A stretch of 64,000 nucleotides of DNA, taken from contig DATNPH010000205.1 of the NCBI GenBank assembly GCA_036703315.1, positions 1 to 64,000 on the forward strand. The letters run 5' to 3'. The position numbers and the translations under genes are program-made. This stretch comes from DATNPH01 sp036703315. Lineage in GTDB: Bacteria > Cyanobacteriota > Cyanobacteriia > Cyanobacteriales > Coleofasciculaceae. Below the pieces are notes generated by a model that had not been told where the DNA came from, did not search any database, and was given only the letters and a program-made list of their open reading frames with translations. This document shows positions 15,717-23,737 of this stretch, piece by piece; within the stretch, counting starts at the first letter, position 1, and every line of letters begins with the position of its first letter.

Positions 15717-17129
15717 GTGTCCGTGACTCAGCTACCTGGTAGTACAGATATGATAGTCAATGATCTAACTGCGGATTGGCAACAAGGTCAGTTGGTCGAG
15801 GTGAGTATCACAGACCTAAATGATACTGGCGAAGGAGTTGGACGGTTGGGAGGTCGGGTAGTTTTTGTACCGGATACGGTTATGGGCGATCGCGCTTTAG
15901 TTCGCTTAGTCCGTGTCAAATCCAGCTACGCGATCGGCAAGCTTCATCAGCTGTTGGAGAAATCTCCCCATCGCATCCGACCTAACTGCATCGTCGCGGA
16001 TAAATGCGGTGGCTGTCAGTGGCAGCATATTGATTACAACTACCAACTAGAAGTAAAACACAATCTGGTGGTTCAATCTCTAGAACGCATTGGTGGATTC
16101 ACTCACCCCCCCGTCGCACCGATTTTGACAGGTGATTCTTTCCTTACCTATCGCAACAAAGTAACTTATCCCCTAAAAAGGTCAGCAACGGGTCAAGTTC
16201 AAGCAGGCTATTACCAAAAAGGAAGTCACCAGCTAATTAACTTAAATCAATGCCCTGTGCAAGATTCTCGATTGAATCCGCTGTTAGCAGAAATTAAGCA
16301 AGATATCCAGCAGCTAGGCTGGTCGGTGTATGACGAAAGCCGCCACCAAGGACGATTGCGTCACCTCTCGTTGCGCATTGGACGCCGTACTGGCGAGATG
16401 CTGCTAACGTTGGTATCAACCGAGTGGAACTTACAAAACCTTGAAGTCCAAGCTCAGACATGGCTGACTCGCTATCCGAAACTGGTAGGGGTCTGTGTGA
16501 ATCGCAACCCAAGTCGTACTAATGTGATTTTTGGGGAGGAAACCCGTTGTGTGGTCGGTCAGCCTTATTTACGGGAGGAATTTGCAGGTCTTGAGTTCCA
16601 ACTCCGACCGGAGACGTTTTTTCAAGTCAATACCGAGGCAGCTGAGGCGCTGTTAAATGTCATTGTCGAACAGCTGATGCTACAGGGCGATGAAGTGTTC
16701 GTCGATGCCTATTGTGGAATTGGCACGTTCACCTTACCCTTGGCACAACGGGTGCGGCAAGCCATTGGCTTGGAAGTACAATCAGCTTCAGTCGAGCAAG
16801 CCCAACTCAATGCCGAACTCAACGGGATCACTAATGTGATTTTTAAGGCAGGAGCCGTGGAAACCTTACTGCCGCAACTGGGGATCACACCCGATGTGGT
16901 ACTACTTGACCCGCCGCGTAAGGGATGCGATCTCGCTGTTATCGAAGCTCTTGTCCAGGCTTTACCGAAGCGCATCGTCTACATCAGCTGTAAGCCTTCT
17001 ACCCTAGCACGGGATCTCAAGCTCCTTTGTCAGACAGGTGATTACCAGTTAACCCACATACAACCTGCTGATTTCTTTCCCCAAACCCCTCATGTTGAAT
17101 GTGCTGCTTTCCTTTCGCACAACATTTAG
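15717..17129 (+). CDS. rlmD: 23S rRNA (uracil-5-)-methyltransferase RlmD/RumA-type
   Basis: The 470-residue protein has an N-terminal TRAM RNA-binding domain (about residues 20-80), an iron-sulfur cluster site (CIVADKCGGCQW plus NQCPVQD), and a SAM-dependent methyltransferase domain. The methyltransferase motifs are DAYCGIGTFTLPLA near residue 330, DPPRKGCD and the catalytic-cysteine motif YISCKPSTLARDL near residue 430. It methylates uridine C5 in 23S rRNA. Which of the sites made by RlmC or RlmD it modifies cannot be told from sequence. The GTG at 15717 follows a GGGAGAAG site. It is divergent from apcD. Confidence 0.93.
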   Translation: MSVTQLPGSTDMIVNDLTADWQQGQLVEVSITDLNDTGEGVGRLGGRVVFVPDTVMGDRALVRLVRVKSSYAIGKLHQLLEKSPHRIRPNCIVADKCGGCQWQHIDYNYQLEVKHNLVVQSLERIGGFTHPPVAPILTGDSFLTYRNKVTYPLKRSATGQVQAGYYQKGSHQLINLNQCPVQDSRLNPLLAEIKQDIQQLGWSVYDESRHQGRLRHLSLRIGRRTGEMLLTLVSTEWNLQNLEVQAQTWLTRYPKLVGVCVNRNPSRTNVIFGEETRCVVGQPYLREEFAGLEFQLRPETFFQVNTEAAEALLNVIVEQLMLQGDEVFVDAYCGIGTFTLPLAQRVRQAIGLEVQSASVEQAQLNAELNGITNVIFKAGAVETLLPQLGITPDVVLLDPPRKGCDLAVIEALVQALPKRIVYISCKPSTLARDLKLLCQTGDYQLTHIQPADFFPQTPHVECAAFLSHNI

Positions 17130-17179
17130 GGCATTAGTCTGGTGTTTGAGAAAGTGTTTAGGTACAATGGTATATAGAG

Positions 17180-17504
17180 GGAATTCTTTAATCGGCAAAA
17201 GGATAACCCACCTCTAGAGAGAAGAAGTAAGCGCACTTCAAAGTTGTCTGAAACAGTGAGCCCTAGCTCAAAACAAGTCTAAGAAAAAGGTCGCCGACAG
17301 CATCGCAAGCAAGTGTGAAAGTTCCGTAGAAAAGCGGAGTCTGGCACTTGTTTAACACTTGTAAAAACAGTATCTAAATCCTGTTAAGTCTACTATATGG
17401 TGCCTAAACCGGAGAGTCTGGTTTGGAGAAGATGAGATTTAAAAACGCAGCAACTAGCTGTGTAGCGTATCAAGTCCACCCAATAAATGCTAGAGGTTTC
17501 ATAA
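17180..17504 (+). other. Long structured intergenic/leader region before an anti-sigma kinase gene
   Basis: This 375-base gap carries several hairpins: GAGC/GCTC (17258-17269), a CAAGTG/CACTTG stem at 17310-17350 with an inner TTCCG/CGGAG stem, and AAACC/GGTTT at 17406-17424. No ORF fits. It may be a structured 5' UTR or a separate small RNA. No known riboswitch is recognised. Confidence 0.4.
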
Positions 17505-17954
17505 GTGATTGCTATATCATTGCGTCCAGTTGGACGCGACTGGGGAACGATTAGCTTCGCTTCTACCCTCTATCTTTGCCCCATCCTTGATTTGCTTCTT
17601 GAACAGATTCCTCGAAAATGGAGACCGGAAATCCGGCTCGGACTGCAAGAAGCATTAGTCAACGCGGCAAAGCATGGTAACAATTTAGACCCAAGTAAGA
17701 CGGTAGTGGTTCACTATTCAGTCGTTAATGACGAATACTGGTGGATAATTTCAGACGAAGGTTGTGGCTTTTCTCCACCCCCTTGCGAGCACTGTGTGCC
17801 TGAAGATACTCTTCCGAACGATGAATCAGAACATGGTAGAGGATTGTGTCTCCTCCACCAAATTTTTGATCACGTCCACTGGAATCGTCACGGAACAGAA
17901 CTTAGACTTTGCAAACAGGTAAACAGTCGCTCCAGGCTACCTCTTCTTTCTTAG
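17505..17954 (+). CDS. RsbW-like anti-sigma factor / serine-protein kinase (HATPase)
   Basis: The 149-residue protein is a compact GHKL ATPase of the RsbW/SpoIIAB class. It has an N-box GLQEALVNAAKHGN near residue 48, a G1-box SDEGCGF near residue 86 and a G2 lid GRGLCLL near residue 113. Such proteins bind or phosphorylate anti-sigma antagonists, or sigma factors, in partner-switching pathways. Cyanobacteria have many of them with few defined partners. The GTG at 17505 has AGAGG eight bases upstream. No partner gene (STAS protein or PP2C phosphatase) is adjacent. Its stop overlaps the stop of the convergent small gene by four bases. Confidence 0.85.
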   Translation: MIAISLRPVGRDWGTISFASTLYLCPILDLLLEQIPRKWRPEIRLGLQEALVNAAKHGNNLDPSKTVVVHYSVVNDEYWWIISDEGCGFSPPPCEHCVPEDTLPNDESEHGRGLCLLHQIFDHVHWNRHGTELRLCKQVNSRSRLPLLS

Positions 17955-18238
17955 TGACGACCGTGATCCCCGTGTGTTGGGCAGGGAGGCGCAGAGACAG
18001 AACGGTCTAGCCATCCTGATGCCTGACGCAGTCTGGCGAGGGCTTCCTCTGGCTGGTCTTTTAGGAGAAATACCAGGGCAGCAACCGCTTGCTCACTAGC
18101 GCGTGCTTTGCGGTTAGACTTTAAACGGTGCCAATCAGTTGGTGTGATAGTCAAACGCTCGGCTAGGGCTTGGACTAGCTCAAGGGTGCTTAATTCACTT
18201 AGGGCGTTAGTTTTGGTCAGTTGGATGGGTTCGGGCAT
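17951..18238 (-). CDS. Small conserved cyanobacterial protein, unknown function
   Basis: The 95-residue, largely helical product shows a LSTLELVQALAERLTI segment, a basic middle (RLKSNRKARASEQAVAAL), and a poorly ordered C-terminus ending in THGDHGRH. It has no membrane segment or signal. I recognise the pattern only as a cyanobacterial hypothetical. The ATG at 18238 gives MPEPIQLT. It is divergent from the coiled-coil gene that begins 46 bases away and converges on the RsbW-like gene with overlapping stops. Confidence 0.65.
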   Translation of the reverse strand: MPEPIQLTKTNALSELSTLELVQALAERLTITPTDWHRLKSNRKARASEQAVAALVFLLKDQPEEALARLRQASGWLDRSVSAPPCPTHGDHGRH

Positions 18239-18284
18239 GGCTTCAGGTACACTTGCATTTACTCTTACTCTACTGCACTGAAAA

Positions 18285-18671
18285 ATGCCTCAAGAACCGT
18301 CACAGCCATCGTCTCCTGGTTCAGAACCGCCGGATACGGGGGCAGATGAGTTTGAGCAAGCCTTGTCAGAAGTAGAGCGTAGTTTGCAATTACTTAAGGA
18401 ACGCTATGCTCAGGTGCAGCGCGATCGCCAACGGCAAGCTGAACTTCAACACCGTCGAGAGGATGTCAGAAGAGAGTTGCGTGAAACTAGCAACCAACAA
18501 GCGCTGCAAGCCGAATTAAAGCAAATAAAAGAGCAGTTGGAAATAGTAGAACTGAACTTAGAAAGCCAGCTATTTTCCTGGAAAAGTTTAAGAGAACCGT
18601 TTTGGCAAGCCGTTCGCTTTGGAGGACTCGGTGTTGTTATCGGCTGCATACTGAAATCCTGCGCTGGCTAG
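18285..18671 (+). CDS. Coiled-coil protein with C-terminal membrane anchor, unknown function
   Basis: The 128-residue protein has a disordered Pro/Ser-rich N-terminus (residues 1-20). Residues about 22-95 are charged with clear heptad character and are predicted to form a coiled coil, and a hydrophobic segment (VRFGGLGVVIGCILKSCAG) ends the chain. It resembles tail-anchored structural proteins of cyanobacteria. No named family is recognised. The ATG at 18285 is the first in frame. Confidence 0.65.
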   Translation: MPQEPSQPSSPGSEPPDTGADEFEQALSEVERSLQLLKERYAQVQRDRQRQAELQHRREDVRRELRETSNQQALQAELKQIKEQLEIVELNLESQLFSWKSLREPFWQAVRFGGLGVVIGCILKSCAG

Positions 18672-19055
18672 TCCTCAGGTTGTCACAACAGCAACTGTAA
18701 TATTTTCCAGCTACGGGTTGAACATAGATATGGAGTTAGCTGATCAACGAGTATCCACTGAATTCCCCTTGATCCCACTTCATGATCCCCAGTGGTGTGA
18801 ATAGCTGGTATCACCTTTAACAGAGCATTCGTAGATGATGTTCAGAGAATGCAATAGTTTCCCTTGCCAATTGGGAAAATAGCTTTCCACAAACGTCTGG
18901 CTCTAACGTATTTATCCTTTGTTTTGCTCAAAATCAGGTTATCGTTCCCTATCTCAGCCTGATCCCCTAGAGGATAGCGATTAAACTGAGGTTAATGGCT
19001 ATAGATTTTCCTGGTGTTTGTATTGTTTAGTGACTTATTAGTAACTGTCTGAAAT
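18672..19055. other. Intergenic region upstream of asnS, no gene seen
   Basis: This 384-base stretch has no open frame with coding character. A short inverted repeat is formed by TTGCCAATTGGGAAAA at about 18877. The 3' part would hold the asnS promoter. Confidence 0.5.
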
Positions 19056-20447
19056 ATGGTGATTCGACGGATTGCAGAACTATTGCGAAGTGGTCAGCCT
19101 GATGAGTCGGTGACAATCCAAGGTTGGGTACGCACAAAACGGGAATTGAAGGGATTTGCCTTCACGGAAGTTAACGATGGCTCATCTATGGCTAATCTGC
19201 AAGTCGTGCTGAATCCTGACTTGCCAGATTATGACGATGTTCTCAAACAGCTGAATACGGGTGCATCGGTGGAAATTAGCGGTGTGCTAGTAGCGTCTCC
19301 CGCGAAAGGACAACGAATTGAGCTGAAGGCATCGTCGGTAAAGGTATACGGTGAGGCTGATCCCGAAAAATATCCATTGCAAAAGAAACGTCATTCCTTT
19401 GAGTTTTTGCGGGATATTGGGCATTTGCGATCGCGTACCAATACCCTTGGTGCTGTCTTCCGCGTGCGTAACGCCTGTTCAAATGCGATTCACCAGTTCT
19501 TTCAAGAACGGGATTTCTTGTGGGTTCACGCTCCGATTATTACGGCAAATGACTGTGAAGGGGCAGGTGAATTGTTCACCGTCACCAACTTGAACTTAAA
19601 GGACGTTCCGAAGACAGACACTCAAGACGTTGATTTTAGCCAAGACTTTTTTGGACGCCGCGCTTACCTCACCGTCAGTGGTCAATTGCAAGCTGAAGTG
19701 ATGGCAATGGCATTTAAAGATGTCTACACCTTTGGTCCGACGTTCCGAGCAGAAAATTCTAATACGTCCCGCCATTTGGCAGAGTTTTGGATGGTGGAAC
19801 CTGAGATGGCGTTCTGCGATTTGAAAGGGAACATGGACTTGGCGGAGGAGTTCCTGAAGTACATTTTCAAGTCAGCCCTGGAAAAATGTCCAGAGGACAT
19901 GGAGTTTTTCAATCAGCGGATTGATGATACGGTTCTCGCCACAGCCAACAATATCATCAACAATCAGTTTGAGCGAATTACCTATACGGACGCGATCGCT
20001 CTTTTGGAAAAAGCTGACCGTAAGTTTGAGTTCCCCGTTAGCTGGGGTTTGGATTTGCAGTCCGAACATGAGCGGTATCTGGCAGAAGAACTGTTTAAAA
20101 AGCCTGTTATCGTTAGTGATTACCCCGTGGGGATCAAGGCTTTCTATATGCGTTTGAACGATGACGAGAAAACGGTCGCTGCAATGGACGTTCTCGCCCC
20201 CAAGATTGGTGAGATCATCGGCGGTTCGCAACGGGAAGAACGCCTTGATGTTCTGGAGAAGCGGATTAAAAACCAGGGGATGAATCCAGAAGATCTATGG
20301 TGGTATCTGGATTTACGTCGCTACGGTACTGTGCCTCACGCTGGGTTTGGTTTGGGATTTGAGCGAGTGGTGCAGTTTATGACGGGTATGGGGAATATCC
20401 GCGATGTGATCCCCTTTCCTAGAGCACCTTTGAGTGCGGAGTTTTAA
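19056..20447 (+). CDS. asnS: Asparaginyl-tRNA synthetase
   Basis: The 463-residue class IIb synthetase has the usual length. It shows an N-terminal OB-fold anticodon domain (VTIQGWVRTKRELKGFAF), motif 2 (FGPTFRAENSNTSRHLAEFW near residue 225) and motif 3 (GFGLGFERVVQFMTG near residue 430). The specificity pattern FWMVEPEMAFCDL is that of AsnRS rather than AspRS. It charges tRNA-Asn with asparagine. It stands alone, followed by dispersed palindromic repeats. Confidence 0.97.
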   Translation: MVIRRIAELLRSGQPDESVTIQGWVRTKRELKGFAFTEVNDGSSMANLQVVLNPDLPDYDDVLKQLNTGASVEISGVLVASPAKGQRIELKASSVKVYGEADPEKYPLQKKRHSFEFLRDIGHLRSRTNTLGAVFRVRNACSNAIHQFFQERDFLWVHAPIITANDCEGAGELFTVTNLNLKDVPKTDTQDVDFSQDFFGRRAYLTVSGQLQAEVMAMAFKDVYTFGPTFRAENSNTSRHLAEFWMVEPEMAFCDLKGNMDLAEEFLKYIFKSALEKCPEDMEFFNQRIDDTVLATANNIINNQFERITYTDAIALLEKADRKFEFPVSWGLDLQSEHERYLAEELFKKPVIVSDYPVGIKAFYMRLNDDEKTVAAMDVLAPKIGEIIGGSQREERLDVLEKRIKNQGMNPEDLWWYLDLRRYGTVPHAGFGLGFERVVQFMTGMGNIRDVIPFPRAPLSAEF

Positions 20448-20475
20448 GGGTAGGATGACGTATTTTAAGTCCTGG

Positions 20476-20602
20476 CGAATAAAATTCGCGGCTGTACAGA
20501 CAAAGTCCGCCGCCAGAGCTTTAGTGAGGACGGACTAACAAAAATCAAGAGTTTTTTAACCCGCGCAGGCGGGTTTCGTCTGTGTAGCTGCGGTTTTAAC
20601 CG
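20476..20602. repeat. Palindromic repeat cluster downstream of asnS
   Basis: The stretch AACCCGCGCAGGCGGGTTT (about 20558-20576), followed by GCTGCGGTTTTAACCGCC, forms two adjacent hairpins of a type dispersed in cyanobacterial genomes. The first half (20490-20536) includes TCCGCCGCCAGAGC and GAGGACGGAC. The repeat supplies the last codons of the minus-strand small gene at 20556. Confidence 0.6.
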
Positions 20603-20948
20603 CCATTGCCCAGTGTTTTGTCCACATTTTGCACAAAAATGGGTAATGTTCATCGTCATACTGCTTTTTGTGCTTTGTGTAATCTTCTTCGATGGTCAGC
20701 CACAATGAGCGCAGTTGTTGCCAAGTTGAGCTGTTTTGAATTTGACAGGCAACGGCATTTTGCCACTGTTGCAACTGACGATAACTGATGAATTGTCCGC
20801 CTTTATCGCTGCGATGGACAAATACTACATATGCCCAGCATTCGACACGGACAATTAGGTGTTTGGGAATCTTGAGGGATTGAGCGATCGCGTGAATACT
20901 AATGCGGAATTTTTGATGAGGCTGGAGGCGGCGAAATAGAGTTGTCAT
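20556..20948 (-). CDS. Hypothetical protein, unknown function
   Basis: The 130-residue product is rich in aromatic and basic residues (YRQLQQWQNAVACQIQ and LRSLWLTIEEDYTKHKKQYD) and mostly helical. There is no signal or membrane segment. Its last dozen residues (KTAATQTKPACAG) are encoded by the palindromic repeat at about 20560-20600, so the native C-terminus may have been replaced. The gene follows the small gene at 20963-21268 by 14 bases and probably shares its transcript. I do not recognise the family. Confidence 0.5.
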   Translation of the reverse strand: MTTLFRRLQPHQKFRISIHAIAQSLKIPKHLIVRVECWAYVVFVHRSDKGGQFISYRQLQQWQNAVACQIQNSSTWQQLRSLWLTIEEDYTKHKKQYDDEHYPFLCKMWTKHWAMAVKTAATQTKPACAG

Positions 20949-20962
20949 GATGGCTTCACTCC

Positions 20963-21268
20963 TCAGTTGACCTCTCCCCCAGCCCCTCTCCTGCTCTTGA
21001 GAGGGGAGTTAGAGTCTGGCTCCCCTCTTCCCTCGCAGGGAAGCCGGAGCTTTCGTGAGGAGGTTGGGGGGGTTAGGTCTTCCGAGTCGGTGTGTTCTGA
21101 CGTGATGTCAAACATGATTTCAAAGGGAACATTTGGAATCAGTTGTTTCAAGATTCTTAGATGTCCCTCAGCGTCAACTCGACGGCGAAAGCGTCCGACG
21201 ATTCGCATCTGGACGTTGGAGACGGGACGGATAATGCACCACGGATTCAGCTTGTCTTTGTAGCTCAT
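20963..21268 (-). CDS. Small hypothetical protein whose C-terminus is encoded by a repeat
   Basis: From the ATG at 21268 the first 55 residues look like a compact domain (LNPWCIIRPVSNVQMRIVGRFRRRVDAEG, then LKQLIPNVPFEIMFD). The remainder, from about residue 65, is translated from the G/C-rich palindromic repeat at 20968-21075 and has the low-complexity character of such read-through. The functional part is therefore about 60 residues. Its role is unknown. It is possibly translated with the following gene at 20556-20948. Confidence 0.5.
   Translation of the reverse strand: MSYKDKLNPWCIIRPVSNVQMRIVGRFRRRVDAEGHLRILKQLIPNVPFEIMFDITSEHTDSEDLTPPTSSRKLRLPCEGRGEPDSNSPLKSRRGAGGEVN
20968..21075. repeat. 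CCCCTC/GAGGGG palindromic repeat
   Basis: CTCTCC...CCCCTCTC pairs with GAGAGGGGA, and a second arm GGCTCCCCTCTTCC...GGAAGC follows, ending in GAGGAGGTTGGGGGGGTTA. It is a dispersed cyanobacterial palindrome that here forms the 3' end of a small gene. Confidence 0.7.
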
Positions 21269-21564
21269 AAGGATTCTGTGCGATCGCATTTTCGTGATCG
21301 CTATGCTTGGTTTTTGCAGATATGGGATCCGATCACAACAGGCACTTGCCGTTCAAAGGCGAACGGAATTTACCAGACACCTGCTGGTTAGTGGTAAGCG
21401 TGACAACTTATGTAAGACACTGAGGAAAGAGAAGGCATCAAAGCAAACACTTAAGCATAGGTAAACAAGTCTCTAGCTCAAAAGTGGCTTTCTGATGTCC
21501 TGCTTTTCTGTGTCTTTTTCATACCGCTGAGTATATAGCTTGGAATAATATACCGTCAAGTATA

Positions 21565-21789
21565 ATGGCTGGAGAAAATAATGAACTAACACTAACGAAG
21601 CTGCGGCAGCGAACTGGCTTAACTCAGCAAGAACTTGCCGATGCCATCGGAGTGACACAAAAGACAATTTCTATCTGGGAAAAAGGTTCAGTTGAGCCTA
21701 AGCTTACGTTTGAGCAAACTAAGCAACTGATGGAAATATTGAGCTGCACACTTGATGAGCTAATAATTGCCATCAAGCAAAGAACCTAG
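21565..21789 (+). CDS. XRE-family helix-turn-helix protein
   Basis: The 74-residue protein is almost entirely one lambda-repressor-like HTH domain. RQRTGLTQQELADAIGVTQK forms the helix-turn-helix and ISIWEKGSVEPKLTFEQ follows. There is no effector domain. It may be an orphan antitoxin, a prophage-type repressor or a small regulator. No toxin gene is adjacent in a typical operon position. The ATG at 21565 follows AT-rich DNA. Confidence 0.82.
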   Translation: MAGENNELTLTKLRQRTGLTQQELADAIGVTQKTISIWEKGSVEPKLTFEQTKQLMEILSCTLDELIIAIKQRT

Positions 21790-21943
21790 AGCCAGAGGGT
21801 TAGCGAGATCGCAATCCGAGGTCGAATAGGTAAGTGATGAGTACCTCTGTCAACTTCCAGATTGTTCCCAATGCACGAATATCTCCTCTTTGAACTCATT
21901 AAGTTCCTCAGGTAAGGAAGTTTGGCTATCTCCGTATGCTAAT

Positions 21944-22336
21944 TTAAGCTGCTCTAATTTGCTGTTCAATTACCTTAGTAAAGCGTTCTGTGATTTGCCC
22001 CTGTTCTGCTACCTCGGCATTTTTGGTTGCAGCGATGGCATTCTGCTCAAGAGCTTTAGCTCGCTTGGCTCCATAGTAGACATTTAAAAGAATTGCTATG
22101 CCAGCAAAAACTGTTGCAATAATTTTAATTGCTTCAATAACAGATTTGATTGCCTGGCTCTTAAGAGCAAAAAAATCTTTGACTTCTAGGGTTCCTTCTA
22201 CCTGTTGAAGCGGTGTAACATTCAACCACCAAAGAAAAGGCAAAGCCGCTAATACTACAAAAGCAATAAATCCAACGACCAAACGCACCAACCAGTGTCT
22301 CAGTTCTGTCAAATCATCGGTTTCATTAACACTCAT
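21944..22336 (-). CDS. Two-helix membrane protein, probably truncated (pentapeptide-associated module)
   Basis: The 130-residue product has two membrane segments (about residues 17-40 and 70-88). A helix follows (AKRAKALEQNAIAATKNAEVAEQGQITERFTKVIEQ). In cyanobacterial membrane proteins with pentapeptide repeats, AEQGQITERFTKAIEQ is normally followed by LGSDKxEVRLGGIYALERI and the repeat helix. Here the chain ends at IRAA eight bases into that junction. It is probably a truncated remnant, though it could still be expressed as a small membrane protein. The family link is from memory of the junction motif. Confidence 0.6.
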   Translation of the reverse strand: MSVNETDDLTELRHWLVRLVVGFIAFVVLAALPFLWWLNVTPLQQVEGTLEVKDFFALKSQAIKSVIEAIKIIATVFAGIAILLNVYYGAKRAKALEQNAIAATKNAEVAEQGQITERFTKVIEQQIRAA

Positions 22337-22444
22337 GACTCCTTATCTACCAGCAAAAGGTGCGATCGCTATCCTAGTTAAGGTCATTGTAGGCAATCCA
22401 CCTGCGAATAAGCCCCGCCACTAATCTCCATCAAGTCCCAGCCA

Positions 22445-22556
22445 CCAGGCAATTAATTGCCTGGCTAATAGCATAAGTCCTCTAAAGAGGACTGCGTAAG
22501 GCTTTCAGTCCACTTGAGTGGACTTGATCTATGAGCCCGGAGTTTAAACTCCGGGC
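22445..22556. repeat. Run of four perfect or near-perfect palindromes
   Basis: In 112 bases there are CCAGGCAATTAATTGCCTGG (22445-22464), AGTCCTC-TAAA-GAGGACT (22476-22493), AGTCCACT-TG-AGTGGACT (22507-22524) and GCCCGGAGTTTAAACTCCGGGC (22535-22556). They lie between the truncated membrane protein and the GAF gene. They may act as transcript ends on either strand or as a small mobile palindrome. Confidence 0.85.
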
Positions 22557-22653
22557 GGAATGAAAACGTGACGGCAAGATAGTTGGAGTTTGATCATTGA
22601 ATCAAAAGCGATCGCACCTCATCCAACCACCTGCTGAGAGCGCGATCGCAATA

Positions 22654-23619
22654 CTAAATTTTTTCAAGGCTCTTTCGTAGATATCGCTCTTGCCGCTTCA
22701 GCTGCGCAATTAGTGTAGGATTCTGGCGGGAAACGCCAGTAGGATTGAGTGCAGCATTTTTTCTAAGTTTTAGAGAGAGTTGGTAACAAAATTGGCATCT
22801 TTCTAGAACCTTTAGAATCGAAGGAGCAAACTTAGCAAACTTGGCTTCATCTTCTTGAGTAAAGCCATTCATGTCAATTCTTTTAGACAAATCGTCTTCA
22901 GAATCATAATCCGGCTTCAACTTATTGATTAATTGCACAACAGCAACTAAATTTTGTTGCTCATTCAATAGAGGCCAAGCCAAAATTGTATAGGTGCGGT
23001 ATCCTGTCTTTTGATCTGTATTCTTCGCCTGTTCAGAGCGTGGATCGTCATAGACATCGAAAGGAACATTGATAACTTCTAACGAAGTGGCAGCTAAACC
23101 AGCAATTCCTCTGTTGGCAGGAATGTCAATCAGTAAACAGCCACCATTACCATCGTCAGCAACAACTGTACCGAGTTCTTTTCTTTGTTGATCGAGTAAA
23201 AAGATGCTAGTGCGATCTGCCCTGAGTAAATCCCCCGCTTTTCGGGTGAGGCGACGCAACATTTCACAGAGAATTCCAACCAGGTCATTCAATGCTTTGT
23301 CAACGTCACTAAGTCCCTCAACCGGTTCGTCATCAGTAAGTTTGCCGCCTGACTCTGCCTTGGCAAGCGGCGAGGAAACCTGACTCTTTCGTCTATCTAA
23401 ACCAGCGATTTCTCGCCAGCTAAATCCCAAAAACTGACAAATTTCTATAAAATTTGCACGATTAACTGGTTCACCTCTTAGGAAGAGATTAACGACAACA
23501 AGATGCAGCGCTCGCCCTAATTCCTCTACTAGGTCTTGTTCACGTCCCTCACTTTTGCGCTTCCAAGCCAAGTTGACTTCTTGAATGTACTTTGGATCTA
23601 CACTGAATGACCTTGCCAT
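22654..23619 (-). CDS. GAF-domain protein with cyclic-nucleotide-type NKFDE motif
   Basis: The 321-residue protein has an N-terminal helical domain (residues about 1-75, ending FLGFSWREIAGL), a linker, and one GAF domain (about 120-290). The GAF shows RTSIFLLDQQ, NRGIAGLAA, TGYRTYTILAWPL and VAVVQLINK, followed by the remaining NKFDE residues in GFTQEDEAKFA. NKFDE marks GAF domains that bind cAMP or cGMP, as in phosphodiesterases and the cyanobacterial CyaB1/B2 cyclases. No output domain is present, so it may act by interaction. A short, basic C-terminus follows. It is monocistronic. Confidence 0.82.
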   Translation of the reverse strand: MARSFSVDPKYIQEVNLAWKRKSEGREQDLVEELGRALHLVVVNLFLRGEPVNRANFIEICQFLGFSWREIAGLDRRKSQVSSPLAKAESGGKLTDDEPVEGLSDVDKALNDLVGILCEMLRRLTRKAGDLLRADRTSIFLLDQQRKELGTVVADDGNGGCLLIDIPANRGIAGLAATSLEVINVPFDVYDDPRSEQAKNTDQKTGYRTYTILAWPLLNEQQNLVAVVQLINKLKPDYDSEDDLSKRIDMNGFTQEDEAKFAKFAPSILKVLERCQFCYQLSLKLRKNAALNPTGVSRQNPTLIAQLKRQERYLRKSLEKI

Positions 23620-23737
23620 GTCTGAGCATTAGCAAACTGCTCCTGCTTCGATCATAAACGAGGATGGTATTATAGCCGAGGAGGAAAACACGGCGGCTAA
23701 GTCTGAGAGTATCCCATAGGGGCGATCGGCTTCCTCT

